Positions 30,962 to 37,039 of a stretch of DNA of 37,039 bases are shown piece by piece; positions within the stretch are counted from its first letter, which is position 1, and each line of letters starts with the position of its first letter. Origin of the DNA: an uncultured Atopobium sp. (GTDB taxonomy: Bacteria; Actinomycetota; Coriobacteriia; Coriobacteriales; Atopobiaceae); NCBI GenBank assembly GCA_946647055.1, contig CAMPCT010000002.1:1-37039 (forward strand), written 5' to 3'. Made by a program: the position numbers and the translations under genes. The notes beneath the pieces were generated by a model, which ran no database searches, was not told where the DNA came from, and saw only the letters and a list, made by a program, of their open reading frames with translations.

Positions 30962-32500
30962 ATGGACGAAACGCGCTACCTCATCGGTGCGGACCTGGGC
31001 ACCACCGCCGTCAAGGTGGGCCTCTTCGACACGTCCGGCAGGGTCGTTGCCGTCGACACTGTCGAGCATACCCTCATCACGCCCGCAACCGGCGTAGTCG
31101 AGCAGAGCCCCTCCGTGTACTGGGATGCCTTCCGCAGCTGCCTGCTGCGCGTCCTCGACGCCGCCGGCATCAACCGCCAGGCCATCCTCGCCATGAGCCT
31201 CTCCGTTCAGGGCGAGACCCTGGCCCTGCTCGACGATGCCGGCGATCCCATGGGCAACTTCATCGTCTGGATGGACACGCGCGCCCAGGCCGAGGCCGAG
31301 CGAATCAACTCCTGGTTCTCGGCAGAAGAAATCCTGGCCCATACCGGCCAGGGCCCCATCATCTCGCTCTACCCGGCCGCCAAGATCCTCTGGCTGCGCG
31401 AGCATCTCCCCGAGGAGTTCTCGCGCGCTGCCAAGGTGGTCCTTCTCGAGGACTGGTTCTGCCAGCGTCTCACGGGACGCGCCACCGGCGAGCCGTCGCT
31501 GTGGTGCTCGTCATACCTGCTCGACATCCGCACCGGCGGCTGGTGGCCCGAGATGCTCGAGCGCCTGGACCTTGACGAGTCCAAGCTGCCGCCGGTCCTT
31601 CCCAGCGGGACGCCCCTGGGGACCATCCTGCCCCAGGTGGCCGACGAGCTTGGTCTGCCACGCAGCCTCCAGGTGGTGCAGGGCGGCCTCGACACCGCCT
31701 GCGGGACCATCGGCGTGGGCAACGTGGCGCCCGGGACCTTCAGCGAGTCCACCGGCGCCCTCATCACCGTGTGCACCATGGCCGACCAGCCGGTCCTTGA
31801 CCCCGGCGGCGAGCTTGCCTGCTTCTGTGGGGTCGAGCCGGGTCGCTATCTGCTCAACATGGGCGCCAAGGGCGGCATCATGTTCCGCTGGCTGCGCGAC
31901 CAGCTCTTCGCCGACGAGCTTGCGGCGGAGCAGGCGGGCGGCAGGTCCGCCTACGAGGTCATGGACGAGATGGCCGCCACCATCCCGCCCGGAGCCAACG
32001 GGCTGGTGCTGCTCCCCCACTTCGAGGGAGCCGGCGCCCCCGACACCAACCAGTACGGCAAGGGCCTGCTCTACGGCCTCAACCTGCAGCACACCAAGGC
32101 GCACGTCGCCCGCGCCTTCCTGGAGGCCTCGGCCATGAACGTGCGCCGCATGGTCGACTACACCGAGGCCGCCACCGGCCAGCGGGTCGAGGAGGTGCGC
32201 TGCCTGGGCGGCGCCTCCAAGAGCCCGCTCTGGTGCCAGATCAAGGCCGACGTTCTGGGCAGGCGCGTCGTCACCATGCAGAACACGCAGGACGCGGCCT
32301 CGCTCGGCGCCGCCATGCTGGCGGGCGTTGGCGCCGGCATCTGGGCGAGCGTCTCCGAGGCGGCAACGGCAACCGGGGCGGGCGGCATCGACCGCACCTT
32401 CGAGCCAGACCCGGCAAACCGCGCCGCCTACGACAAGGCCCTCGAGCGCTACGACCTGCTCGTGGGTGCCATCAAGCCAATCGCAAAGGAGCTCTACTGA
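30962..32500 (+). CDS. FGGY-family carbohydrate kinase (second copy)
   Basis: This 512-aa kinase is collinear with the one at 21066-22604. The N-terminus is YLIGADLGTTAVKVGLFD, the substrate block FIVWMDTRAQAEAERINSWF, the catalytic Asp244 in VQGGLDTACGTIGVG, the ATP site GTFSESTGALITVCT, and the C-terminal CLGGASKSPLWCQIKADVLG. Shared stretches such as WCSSYL and GAKGGIMFRWLRDQL against its paralogue indicate duplication. It is xylulokinase-like, not glycerol kinase. The ATG at 30962 follows GGAGAGGAGCGAAG. The next gene starts 1 nt after its stop; a phosphate-ester dehydrogenase downstream suggests the product is a polyol phosphate. Confidence 0.93.
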   Translation: MDETRYLIGADLGTTAVKVGLFDTSGRVVAVDTVEHTLITPATGVVEQSPSVYWDAFRSCLLRVLDAAGINRQAILAMSLSVQGETLALLDDAGDPMGNFIVWMDTRAQAEAERINSWFSAEEILAHTGQGPIISLYPAAKILWLREHLPEEFSRAAKVVLLEDWFCQRLTGRATGEPSLWCSSYLLDIRTGGWWPEMLERLDLDESKLPPVLPSGTPLGTILPQVADELGLPRSLQVVQGGLDTACGTIGVGNVAPGTFSESTGALITVCTMADQPVLDPGGELACFCGVEPGRYLLNMGAKGGIMFRWLRDQLFADELAAEQAGGRSAYEVMDEMAATIPPGANGLVLLPHFEGAGAPDTNQYGKGLLYGLNLQHTKAHVARAFLEASAMNVRRMVDYTEAATGQRVEEVRCLGGASKSPLWCQIKADVLGRRVVTMQNTQDAASLGAAMLAGVGAGIWASVSEAATATGAGGIDRTFEPDPANRAAYDKALERYDLLVGAIKPIAKELY

Positions 32501-32501
32501 C

Positions 32502-34424
32502 ATGGGCTATGGGTTCGTCCTCCAACAGGAGGGGCAAGAGGAGCGGCCCTGGCAGCGCATCCGCGCGCAGCGGCTCGACAAGGGCCAGCGAGAGGGGCTG
32601 CTCGGACGAGTGAACGCCTGCGTCGCCGAGCTCTTCCCCAACGTCGCCGCCGGCATCACGACCAGCTGCGACTTCCGCGGCGTGATCACGCTCGCCGGCA
32701 CCTGCGAGACATACCAGCAGCTCTGCGACCTCGCGCATGCCGTGGCCAAGGTGGAGGGCGTCCGCAACGTGGTGAGCGACATGACGGCGGCGGACGTCAC
32801 GATTCCCCATCGTGACTACTCCGCATGGGTCGCCGCTGGCGAGTCGGCTGGACTGCTGGCCGAGTGCGACGTCGTGGTGGTGGGCCTTGGCATCGTGGGT
32901 GCCGCCATCTGTCGCGAGCTCTCCCGCTCTGACCTGCGCGTCATTGCCGTCGAGGCGGCCGAGGACGTGGCATGCGGCGCCTCCAAGGCCAACAACGGCG
33001 GCGTCCACCATGCTGGCGGCGTCAAGCCGGGCACCCTCAAGGCCGAGATGTCCGTCCTTGGAAACCGCATGTGGGACCAGATGGCCGAGGAGCTTGGCTT
33101 CGACTTCGACCGTTGCGGGGACCTGCTCTACGTGGAGGACCCCGAGGACATCGACGAGCTGGCCGACGAGTTCAAGACCGCGGTGAGGAATGGCGACTGG
33201 CGGCCCCGTCTGATCGACGGTGCGCAGTGCCTCGAGATCGAGCCACGTCTGGCGGCGTATGGCCACAAGCCGGTCATGGGCCTGTGGATGCCCAGCCAAG
33301 GACGCGTGCACACCTACGAGGTCACGGTCGCCCTCGCCGAGAACGCCGCCGCCAACGGCGTGCGCGTCATGCTGGGCACACCCGTCTGCCGCATCGAGAC
33401 CGAGCGCGTCGAGGGCATGGTTGACGGCGAGGAGGGCAGCCGTCGCATCACCGGCGTGCTCACGTCACGCGGCCTCATCCGCTGTCGCTACGTGGTCAAC
33501 GCCGCCGGGTCCTATTCCGACGAGATCTCGGCCATGGCAGGCGACCGCCTCTTCACGATCCACCCGCGCCGCGGCACCATCGCCATCATCGACAAGGCCA
33601 AGCAGCCCATGTACGAGCACCTCACCGGCCACATGAACCCCGAGAAGAAGCAGGCCCGCGACCCCAACTCCAAGGGCGGCGGCATGGAGTTCACGCCCTC
33701 GGGCAACATCCTCATCGGTCCCTCGGCCAAGGAGGTCCCCGATAAGGAGGACACCCAGACCACGGCCGAGGAGCTGGGCTTCATTTGGGCCATCAACGAG
33801 AACCCCGAGGTCTCGCAGCGCGACATCATCCGTCTCTTCGCCGGGTCGCGCCCCGCGGACTTCTCCGAGGACTTCCAGGTGGGCATGAGCGAGGTCACTT
33901 GTGGCCTGGTGCAGGCCGGCGCCATCCAGAGCCCCGGCGTGGGCTCGTCACCCGCCATCGCCTGCATGGTGGCGGACGCCATTCGCAAGGACTCCGCCGA
34001 GCAGGGACGTCCCGTGGGCGACAACCCCACGTTCGACCCACATCGTGACCGCCCCGTCCGGCTGCGCGAGCTGTCGCACGAGGAGCGCGATGCCCTCATC
34101 GCCGAGCGGCCCGAGTATGGTCGGATCGTCTGCCGCTGCGAGGGTATCACCGAGGGCGAGATTCTCGACGTGCTGCGCGGACCGGTGCCGGTGACCTCCA
34201 TCGACGGCGTCAAGCGACGCTGCCGTGCAGGCATGGGACGCTGCCAAGGCGGCTTCTGCCAGCCACGTGTGCTCGAGATCCTCGCCCGTGAGCTGGGGGT
34301 CGACCCAACGCAGGTCTGCCTGCACGGGCCTGGCAGCGAGGTATTGCGCGGCGACAGCAGAACACCTTCACTAGGGGATACTCCCCCAATGCACAATCTT
34401 GGGGAGGTGAGCGACCATGCGTGA
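32502..34424 (+). CDS. GlpA-like FAD-dependent glycerol-3-phosphate-type dehydrogenase
   Basis: This is a 640-aa flavoprotein. Residues about 35-95 form an additional BON-like domain (ITLAGTCETYQQLCDLAHAV; VEGVRNVVSDM). The DAO domain starts at CDVVVVGLGIVGAAICREL (GxGxxG at 128-133), with YVVNAAGSYSDEISAMAGDR and GMSEVTCGLVQAGAIQSPGV. A BFD-like [2Fe-2S] domain closes it (residues about 542-590: IVCRCEGITEGEI; AGMGRCQGGFCQP). This layout is that of anaerobic glycerol-3-phosphate dehydrogenase GlpA, but the adjacent kinase is not GlpK, so the substrate may be another polyol phosphate. ATG with GGAG upstream overlapping the kinase stop. It overlaps the next gene by 8 nt. Confidence 0.9.
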   Translation: MGYGFVLQQEGQEERPWQRIRAQRLDKGQREGLLGRVNACVAELFPNVAAGITTSCDFRGVITLAGTCETYQQLCDLAHAVAKVEGVRNVVSDMTAADVTIPHRDYSAWVAAGESAGLLAECDVVVVGLGIVGAAICRELSRSDLRVIAVEAAEDVACGASKANNGGVHHAGGVKPGTLKAEMSVLGNRMWDQMAEELGFDFDRCGDLLYVEDPEDIDELADEFKTAVRNGDWRPRLIDGAQCLEIEPRLAAYGHKPVMGLWMPSQGRVHTYEVTVALAENAAANGVRVMLGTPVCRIETERVEGMVDGEEGSRRITGVLTSRGLIRCRYVVNAAGSYSDEISAMAGDRLFTIHPRRGTIAIIDKAKQPMYEHLTGHMNPEKKQARDPNSKGGGMEFTPSGNILIGPSAKEVPDKEDTQTTAEELGFIWAINENPEVSQRDIIRLFAGSRPADFSEDFQVGMSEVTCGLVQAGAIQSPGVGSSPAIACMVADAIRKDSAEQGRPVGDNPTFDPHRDRPVRLRELSHEERDALIAERPEYGRIVCRCEGITEGEILDVLRGPVPVTSIDGVKRRCRAGMGRCQGGFCQPRVLEILARELGVDPTQVCLHGPGSEVLRGDSRTPSLGDTPPMHNLGEVSDHA

Positions 34425-35682
34425 GCTGAGCGTCGACGTCGCCATCATCGGTGGCGGGCCGGCAGGCCTTGCCGCCGCACTTGAGGTCGCGCGGCAGGGA
34501 CGCTCCTGCGCCATCCTCGAGCGCAACTTCGAGCTGGGTGGCATCCTCCAGCAGTGCGTCCACGACGGCTTTGGCCTGCTGCGCTTTGGCGAGTCGGTGA
34601 GCGGCTGCACCTACGCACAGCGCTTCGTCAACGAGGTCGAGGCCGCACGGTCCGACGGCGCGCGCATCGAGGTCCTGCTCGACACCATGGTGCTCGAGCT
34701 CTCCCCCACCCGCGACATCTGGGCGACCAACCCCCGCGACGGCATGGTGCACGTGCGTGCCAGCGCGGTCATCCTCGCCATGGGCTGCCGCGAACGCACG
34801 GCTGCGCAGGTGCTGCTCCAAGGCGAACGCCCCCAGGGCGTCATCACGGCGGGCGCGGCCCAGCGCTACATCAACGTCGAGGGCTACCTGCCCGGGACGC
34901 GCGCCGTCATCCTGGGCTCGGGTGACATCGGCCTCATCATGGCGCGTCGCATGACGCTCGAGGGCATCGAGGTCGAGGGCGTCTACGAGATCATGGACCA
35001 CCCCGGTGGCCTTGCCCGCAACGTCGTCCAGTGCCTGGAGGACTACGACATCCCCCTGCATCTCTCGCACATGGTCGCGCGCGTCCACGGCAAGCACCGC
35101 CTCGAGGGCGTGACCGTCGCCAAGCGTGGCACTGATGGGCAACCTGTTGCCAATACTGAGCGTTACGTACCCTGCGACCTGCTCGTCTTGGCCGTGGGCC
35201 TCATCCCCGAGAACGAGCTCTCGACACAGGCGGGCGTGGGACTCGACCGGCTCACGCGCGGGCCCGTGCTCGACGAGCAGTTCATGACGGACGTCCCCGG
35301 CATCTTTGCCTCGGGCAACGTGAGCATCGTGTACGACCTCGTCGACTACGTGAGCGAGTCGGGGGAGCTGGCAGCGCGCGGTGCCTGCGCCTGGCTCGAC
35401 GCGGGATGCCCGACGGATGGCACCTGGGCGCCCGTCGGAACGTCCGGCAACGTCGGCGCCTGCATACCCCAGCGTGTGCGCATGGATGGGGAGGGTCCTC
35501 GCACGGTGCACTTCTTCTGCCGCGTGCAGCGCCCCGCCGAGAAGGTCGAGGTTCGTTGCCTGGTGGATGGGCAAGTCGTTGCCCATAAGCGTCTGGTGGC
35601 GGTGGCACCGGCGAGCATGCTGTCGTTCTCGGCCGAGGTGCCCGCAGGGGCCGCCCCGACCCTCGAGATCGTGGAGGTGTGA
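34417..35682 (+). CDS. FAD/NAD-dependent oxidoreductase, GlpB-like electron partner
   Basis: This 421-aa flavoprotein has two dinucleotide-binding motifs: IIGGGPAGLAAALEVA (residues about 8-20) and VILGSGDIGLIMARRM (about 165-180). AMGCRERTAAQ and FASGNVSIVYDLVDYVS are conserved in the family that accompanies GlpA-like enzymes and DUF1667 in Gram-positive anaerobes. It likely passes electrons from the dehydrogenase to NAD(P) or quinone. The ATG at 34417 follows GGGGAGGTGAGCGACC and overlaps the preceding gene by 8 nt. Two small palindromes of the GGGCAA...TTGCCC type lie inside the gene (35138-35151 and 35567-35586). Confidence 0.9.
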   Translation: MRELSVDVAIIGGGPAGLAAALEVARQGRSCAILERNFELGGILQQCVHDGFGLLRFGESVSGCTYAQRFVNEVEAARSDGARIEVLLDTMVLELSPTRDIWATNPRDGMVHVRASAVILAMGCRERTAAQVLLQGERPQGVITAGAAQRYINVEGYLPGTRAVILGSGDIGLIMARRMTLEGIEVEGVYEIMDHPGGLARNVVQCLEDYDIPLHLSHMVARVHGKHRLEGVTVAKRGTDGQPVANTERYVPCDLLVLAVGLIPENELSTQAGVGLDRLTRGPVLDEQFMTDVPGIFASGNVSIVYDLVDYVSESGELAARGACAWLDAGCPTDGTWAPVGTSGNVGACIPQRVRMDGEGPRTVHFFCRVQRPAEKVEVRCLVDGQVVAHKRLVAVAPASMLSFSAEVPAGAAPTLEIVEV

Positions 35683-35683
35683 C

Positions 35684-36037
35684 ATGGCCGAGACGACTTA
35701 CACCTGCATCGTGTGTCCTCGTGGTTGCCGCATCACGGTGAGCGACAACCTCGTCGTCTCCGGCGAGGGCTGCCGTCGCGGTCGCGACTATGCGCTGGCC
35801 GAGCACACGCACCCCATGCGCACGCTCACCACCACCGTGGCCGTCACGGGGTCACCGCTGCGGCGGCTGGCCGTCCAGAGCACCGCCCCCATCCCGCGCG
35901 AGCTGCTCCGCGATTGCCTGACTCAGGTGAATGCGGTGCAGGTCACAGCACCCGTGCGCATGGGTGACGTCATCGTTCGCGACGTATGTGGCACGGGTGT
36001 TGACGTGGTGGCGGCACGCGACGTGACGGCTGGATAG
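35684..36037 (+). CDS. DUF1667 protein, probable redox partner
   Basis: This 117-aa protein has four conserved cysteines: CIVCPRGC (Cys8, Cys11, Cys15) and GEGCRRG (Cys30), as in DUF1667, a probable Fe-S or zinc module. The remainder (TVAVTGSPLRRLAVQSTAPI) is the standard C-terminal half. It starts 1 nt after the stop of the oxidoreductase and belongs to the same operon. In other genomes this trio forms the accessory electron-transfer part of a GlpA-type system. Precise cofactor unknown. Confidence 0.92.
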   Translation: MAETTYTCIVCPRGCRITVSDNLVVSGEGCRRGRDYALAEHTHPMRTLTTTVAVTGSPLRRLAVQSTAPIPRELLRDCLTQVNAVQVTAPVRMGDVIVRDVCGTGVDVVAARDVTAG

Positions 36038-36046
36038 CATCACTTC

Positions 36047-36122
36047 ACGAGAACGTGCCTCCCAGTCGACGCGTTCTCACCCCCACGGCACGAGAACGCG
36101 CCTCCCAGTCGGCGCGTTCTCA
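36047..36122. repeat. Two 33-bp hairpin repeats (43-bp period)
   Basis: Copies at 36047-36079 and 36090-36122 differ at two positions. Each has GAGAACG(T/C)G and CGCGTTCTC arms around CCTCCCAGTC-type loops. They lie between the DUF1667 stop and the flavin reductase ribosome site. They may be terminators or regulator sites; there is no T run. Confidence 0.75.
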
Positions 36123-36137
36123 CGAGAGGAGATTCCC

Positions 36138-36680
36138 ATGAACCGACGCGAGACCAGGCCGCTCGAGATGGCAGGCCACATCACCGAGAGGCTCGACCAC
36201 GGCATCCTGCTCAACAGCCAGGCGAACGGCCGCTTCAACTCGATGGTCATCGCCTGGGGGCACATCGGCATCGAGTGGGGCAAGCCCATCTTCGTGTGCT
36301 ATGTGCGCGAGGGCCGCTTCACCCGTCCCCTCATCGACGAGGCGGGCGCTTTCACCGTAAGCGTACCCACCGAGCGTCTGAGCCCGCGCGTCATGCACGT
36401 GTGCGGGGCTATGAGCGGTCGCGACGTCGACAAGGTGGCCGAGGCGGGACTCACGCTGGTCGAGCCCGTCGCCAATGGCGTGCCTGCAATCGCCGAGGCG
36501 CCCATCACGCTGGAGTGCAAGGTCATCTACCGCCGTCCGCAGGACCTCTCGCTGGTGCCGGCCGACGTCATCGACCGCTACTACCCCGAGGACGTCCCGT
36601 CCGAGGACTGCGGCTCCAACGCCGACCGCCACGTCGCCTACTACGGCGAGATCGTGGCCAGCTACGTGCTGGAGGGGTAG
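36138..36680 (+). CDS. Flavin reductase-like (FMN-binding) protein
   Basis: This 180-aa protein has the split-barrel flavin-binding pattern: LDHGILLNSQANGRFNSMVI, AWGHIGIEWGKPIFVCYVRE, GRFTRPLIDEAGAFTVSVPT, and a C-terminal CKVIYRRPQDL, RHVAYYGEIVASYVLEG. Members reduce flavin with NAD(P)H or bind FMN as a partner. The ATG at 36138 follows AGAGGAGATTCCC. It is about 100 nt after the DUF1667 gene, separated by the hairpin pair, so it may or may not belong to the same transcript. Substrate unknown. Confidence 0.88.
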   Translation: MNRRETRPLEMAGHITERLDHGILLNSQANGRFNSMVIAWGHIGIEWGKPIFVCYVREGRFTRPLIDEAGAFTVSVPTERLSPRVMHVCGAMSGRDVDKVAEAGLTLVEPVANGVPAIAEAPITLECKVIYRRPQDLSLVPADVIDRYYPEDVPSEDCGSNADRHVAYYGEIVASYVLEG

Positions 36681-36786
36681 TGGGCCACACCTTTGCAGAC
36701 GCACCATTCCCATCGACGGGCAGCGTCACCGCTGCCTCAGTCGGAGCGATTGCGGGAATCGTACCGTCATCGTGTGCCGCGGCATC

Positions 36787-36815
36787 TTGACACGTCGCCA
36801 GCTTAATGCTGAAAT
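36787..36815 (+). promoter_or_regulatory. Promoter of the riboswitch-controlled transporter gene
   Basis: TTGACA (36787-36792) is a perfect -35, followed after 17 nt by TGAAAT (36810-36815). Transcription would start near 36822, just before the riboswitch core. Confidence 0.6.
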
Positions 36816-36824
36816 TTTTTTGCG

Positions 36825-36958
36825 TTTTAGGGAGTAGCTGGCGTCAACACACAAGACGTTGCCCATTTCGTCAATACGGAGCATCCGCTCCCGGAATGGG
36901 TACATCGCAGCGAGACTTTTACGACTGCCCCACGGGGCACGTAAGGGTCTCTTTTTTT
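36825..36958 (+). promoter_or_regulatory. Probable yybP-ykoY-type (Mn2+) riboswitch
   Basis: The conserved elements of this motif are present in order. GGGAGTAGC is at 36830-36838, GGCGTC/GACGTT stem at 36840-36860, stem CCCATT (36862-36867) with AATGGG (36895-36900), CGTCAATACGG at 36869-36879 and CCGG at 36891-36894 in the internal loop, TACAT at 36901-36905 and AGCGAGAC at 36909-36916. The last overlaps the terminator stem, the usual switch design, where Mn2+ binding would prevent termination and turn the gene on. It lies within a 307-nt gene-free stretch (36681-36987). The motif was recognised by eye. Confidence 0.75.
36912..36958 (+). terminator. Intrinsic terminator, riboswitch expression platform
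   Basis: GAGAC, TTACG and TGCCCC on the left pair with GGGGCA, CGTAA and GTCTC on the right around a short ACG loop, followed by seven T residues (36952-36958). The stem's 5' arm shares bases with the riboswitch 3' core. Confidence 0.85.
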
Positions 36959-36987
36959 ATCGCTTCCAAGCGAGCAAGGAGGCCCGC

Positions 36988-37039
36988 ATGACCGTCTTCT
37001 CTCTGTTCACCCTCCTTGGTGGCCTGGCCTTTTTCCTCT
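36988..37039 (+). CDS. Start of membrane transporter gene (Na/Pi-cotransporter-like), truncated by window end
   Basis: Only 17 residues are visible: MTVFSLFTLLGGLAFFL, a hydrophobic first helix. This resembles the start of Na+/phosphate cotransporter-family proteins. AAGGAGGCCCGC precedes the ATG. It is under the riboswitch and terminator just upstream. The family call rests on a very short segment. Alternatives are other ion carriers, including a Mn exporter, which the riboswitch would predict. Confidence 0.5.
   Translation, partial: MTVFSLFTLLGGLAFFL

Noticed and set aside
30962..32500. Annotation as glycerol kinase because of the GlpA-like neighbour
   Set aside because: The N-terminus and active-site blocks follow the xylulokinase-like pattern (GADLGTTAVKVGLFD, WMDTRAQAE), not the glycerol kinase pattern (DQGTTS).

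Overview
The window is a GC-rich, densely coded bacterial segment. Protein family content, codon style and the Phe T-box leader upstream of pheS-pheT point to an actinobacterium of the class Coriobacteriia, probably an Olsenella/Atopobium-like gut or oral anaerobe. This placement is inferred from composition and gene repertoire, not from a marker search. No tRNA, rRNA, CRISPR array, insertion sequence or prophage was seen.

The left part (1-19.5 kb) is almost entirely on the minus strand and mostly housekeeping. In order of coordinates it holds a truncated P-type cation ATPase, a YbaK-type tRNA editing protein, pyruvate kinase, a GntR/UTRA regulator, a phospholipase-C-like protein, pheT and pheS with a T-box leader, an MFS transporter with an M20 peptidase, and a TetR regulator divergent from a SnoaL-like protein. 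It continues with tlyA and a HAD phosphatase, a small unknown protein, a Tudor-like/EVE-like fusion, a Cof-type HAD phosphatase, a YwqG-family protein and an M28 lipoprotein peptidase.

From 19.6 to 23.3 kb a minus-strand operon codes for a TIM-barrel protein, an FGGY carbohydrate kinase and two class II aldolase-like proteins. One of the two aldolases keeps the metal ligands and the other has lost most of them. The operon has a good promoter and a terminator. Upstream lie a perfect 37-bp inverted repeat and a MIF-like tautomerase gene. Next, at 24.1-28.2 kb, is a three-gene operon: an ankyrin-like protein, a metallopeptidase/VWA protein and a MoxR AAA+ ATPase.

The right part (28.4-37 kb) is on the plus strand. 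It has an AIM24-like protein, a 99-bp tandem repeat array with a large hairpin, and a HipA-like kinase/HTH antitoxin module whose AT-rich promoter contains a 12-bp palindrome. A second FGGY kinase follows, the same length as the first and collinear with it. It forms an operon with a GlpA-like FAD dehydrogenase, a GlpB-like FAD/NAD oxidoreductase and a DUF1667 protein: a probable phosphorylate-then-oxidise route for a polyol or sugar. A flavin reductase comes next. The window ends in a probable Mn2+ (yybP-ykoY type) riboswitch with a terminator, directly before the start of a membrane transporter that runs off the edge.

The most unusual items are the aldolase pair with one degenerate member, the two paralogous FGGY kinases in different catabolic settings, the MoxR/VWA/ankyrin cassette, the kinase-first HipA-like module, the Tudor/EVE-like fusion, and the riboswitch in front of a transporter that does not look like a known Mn exporter.
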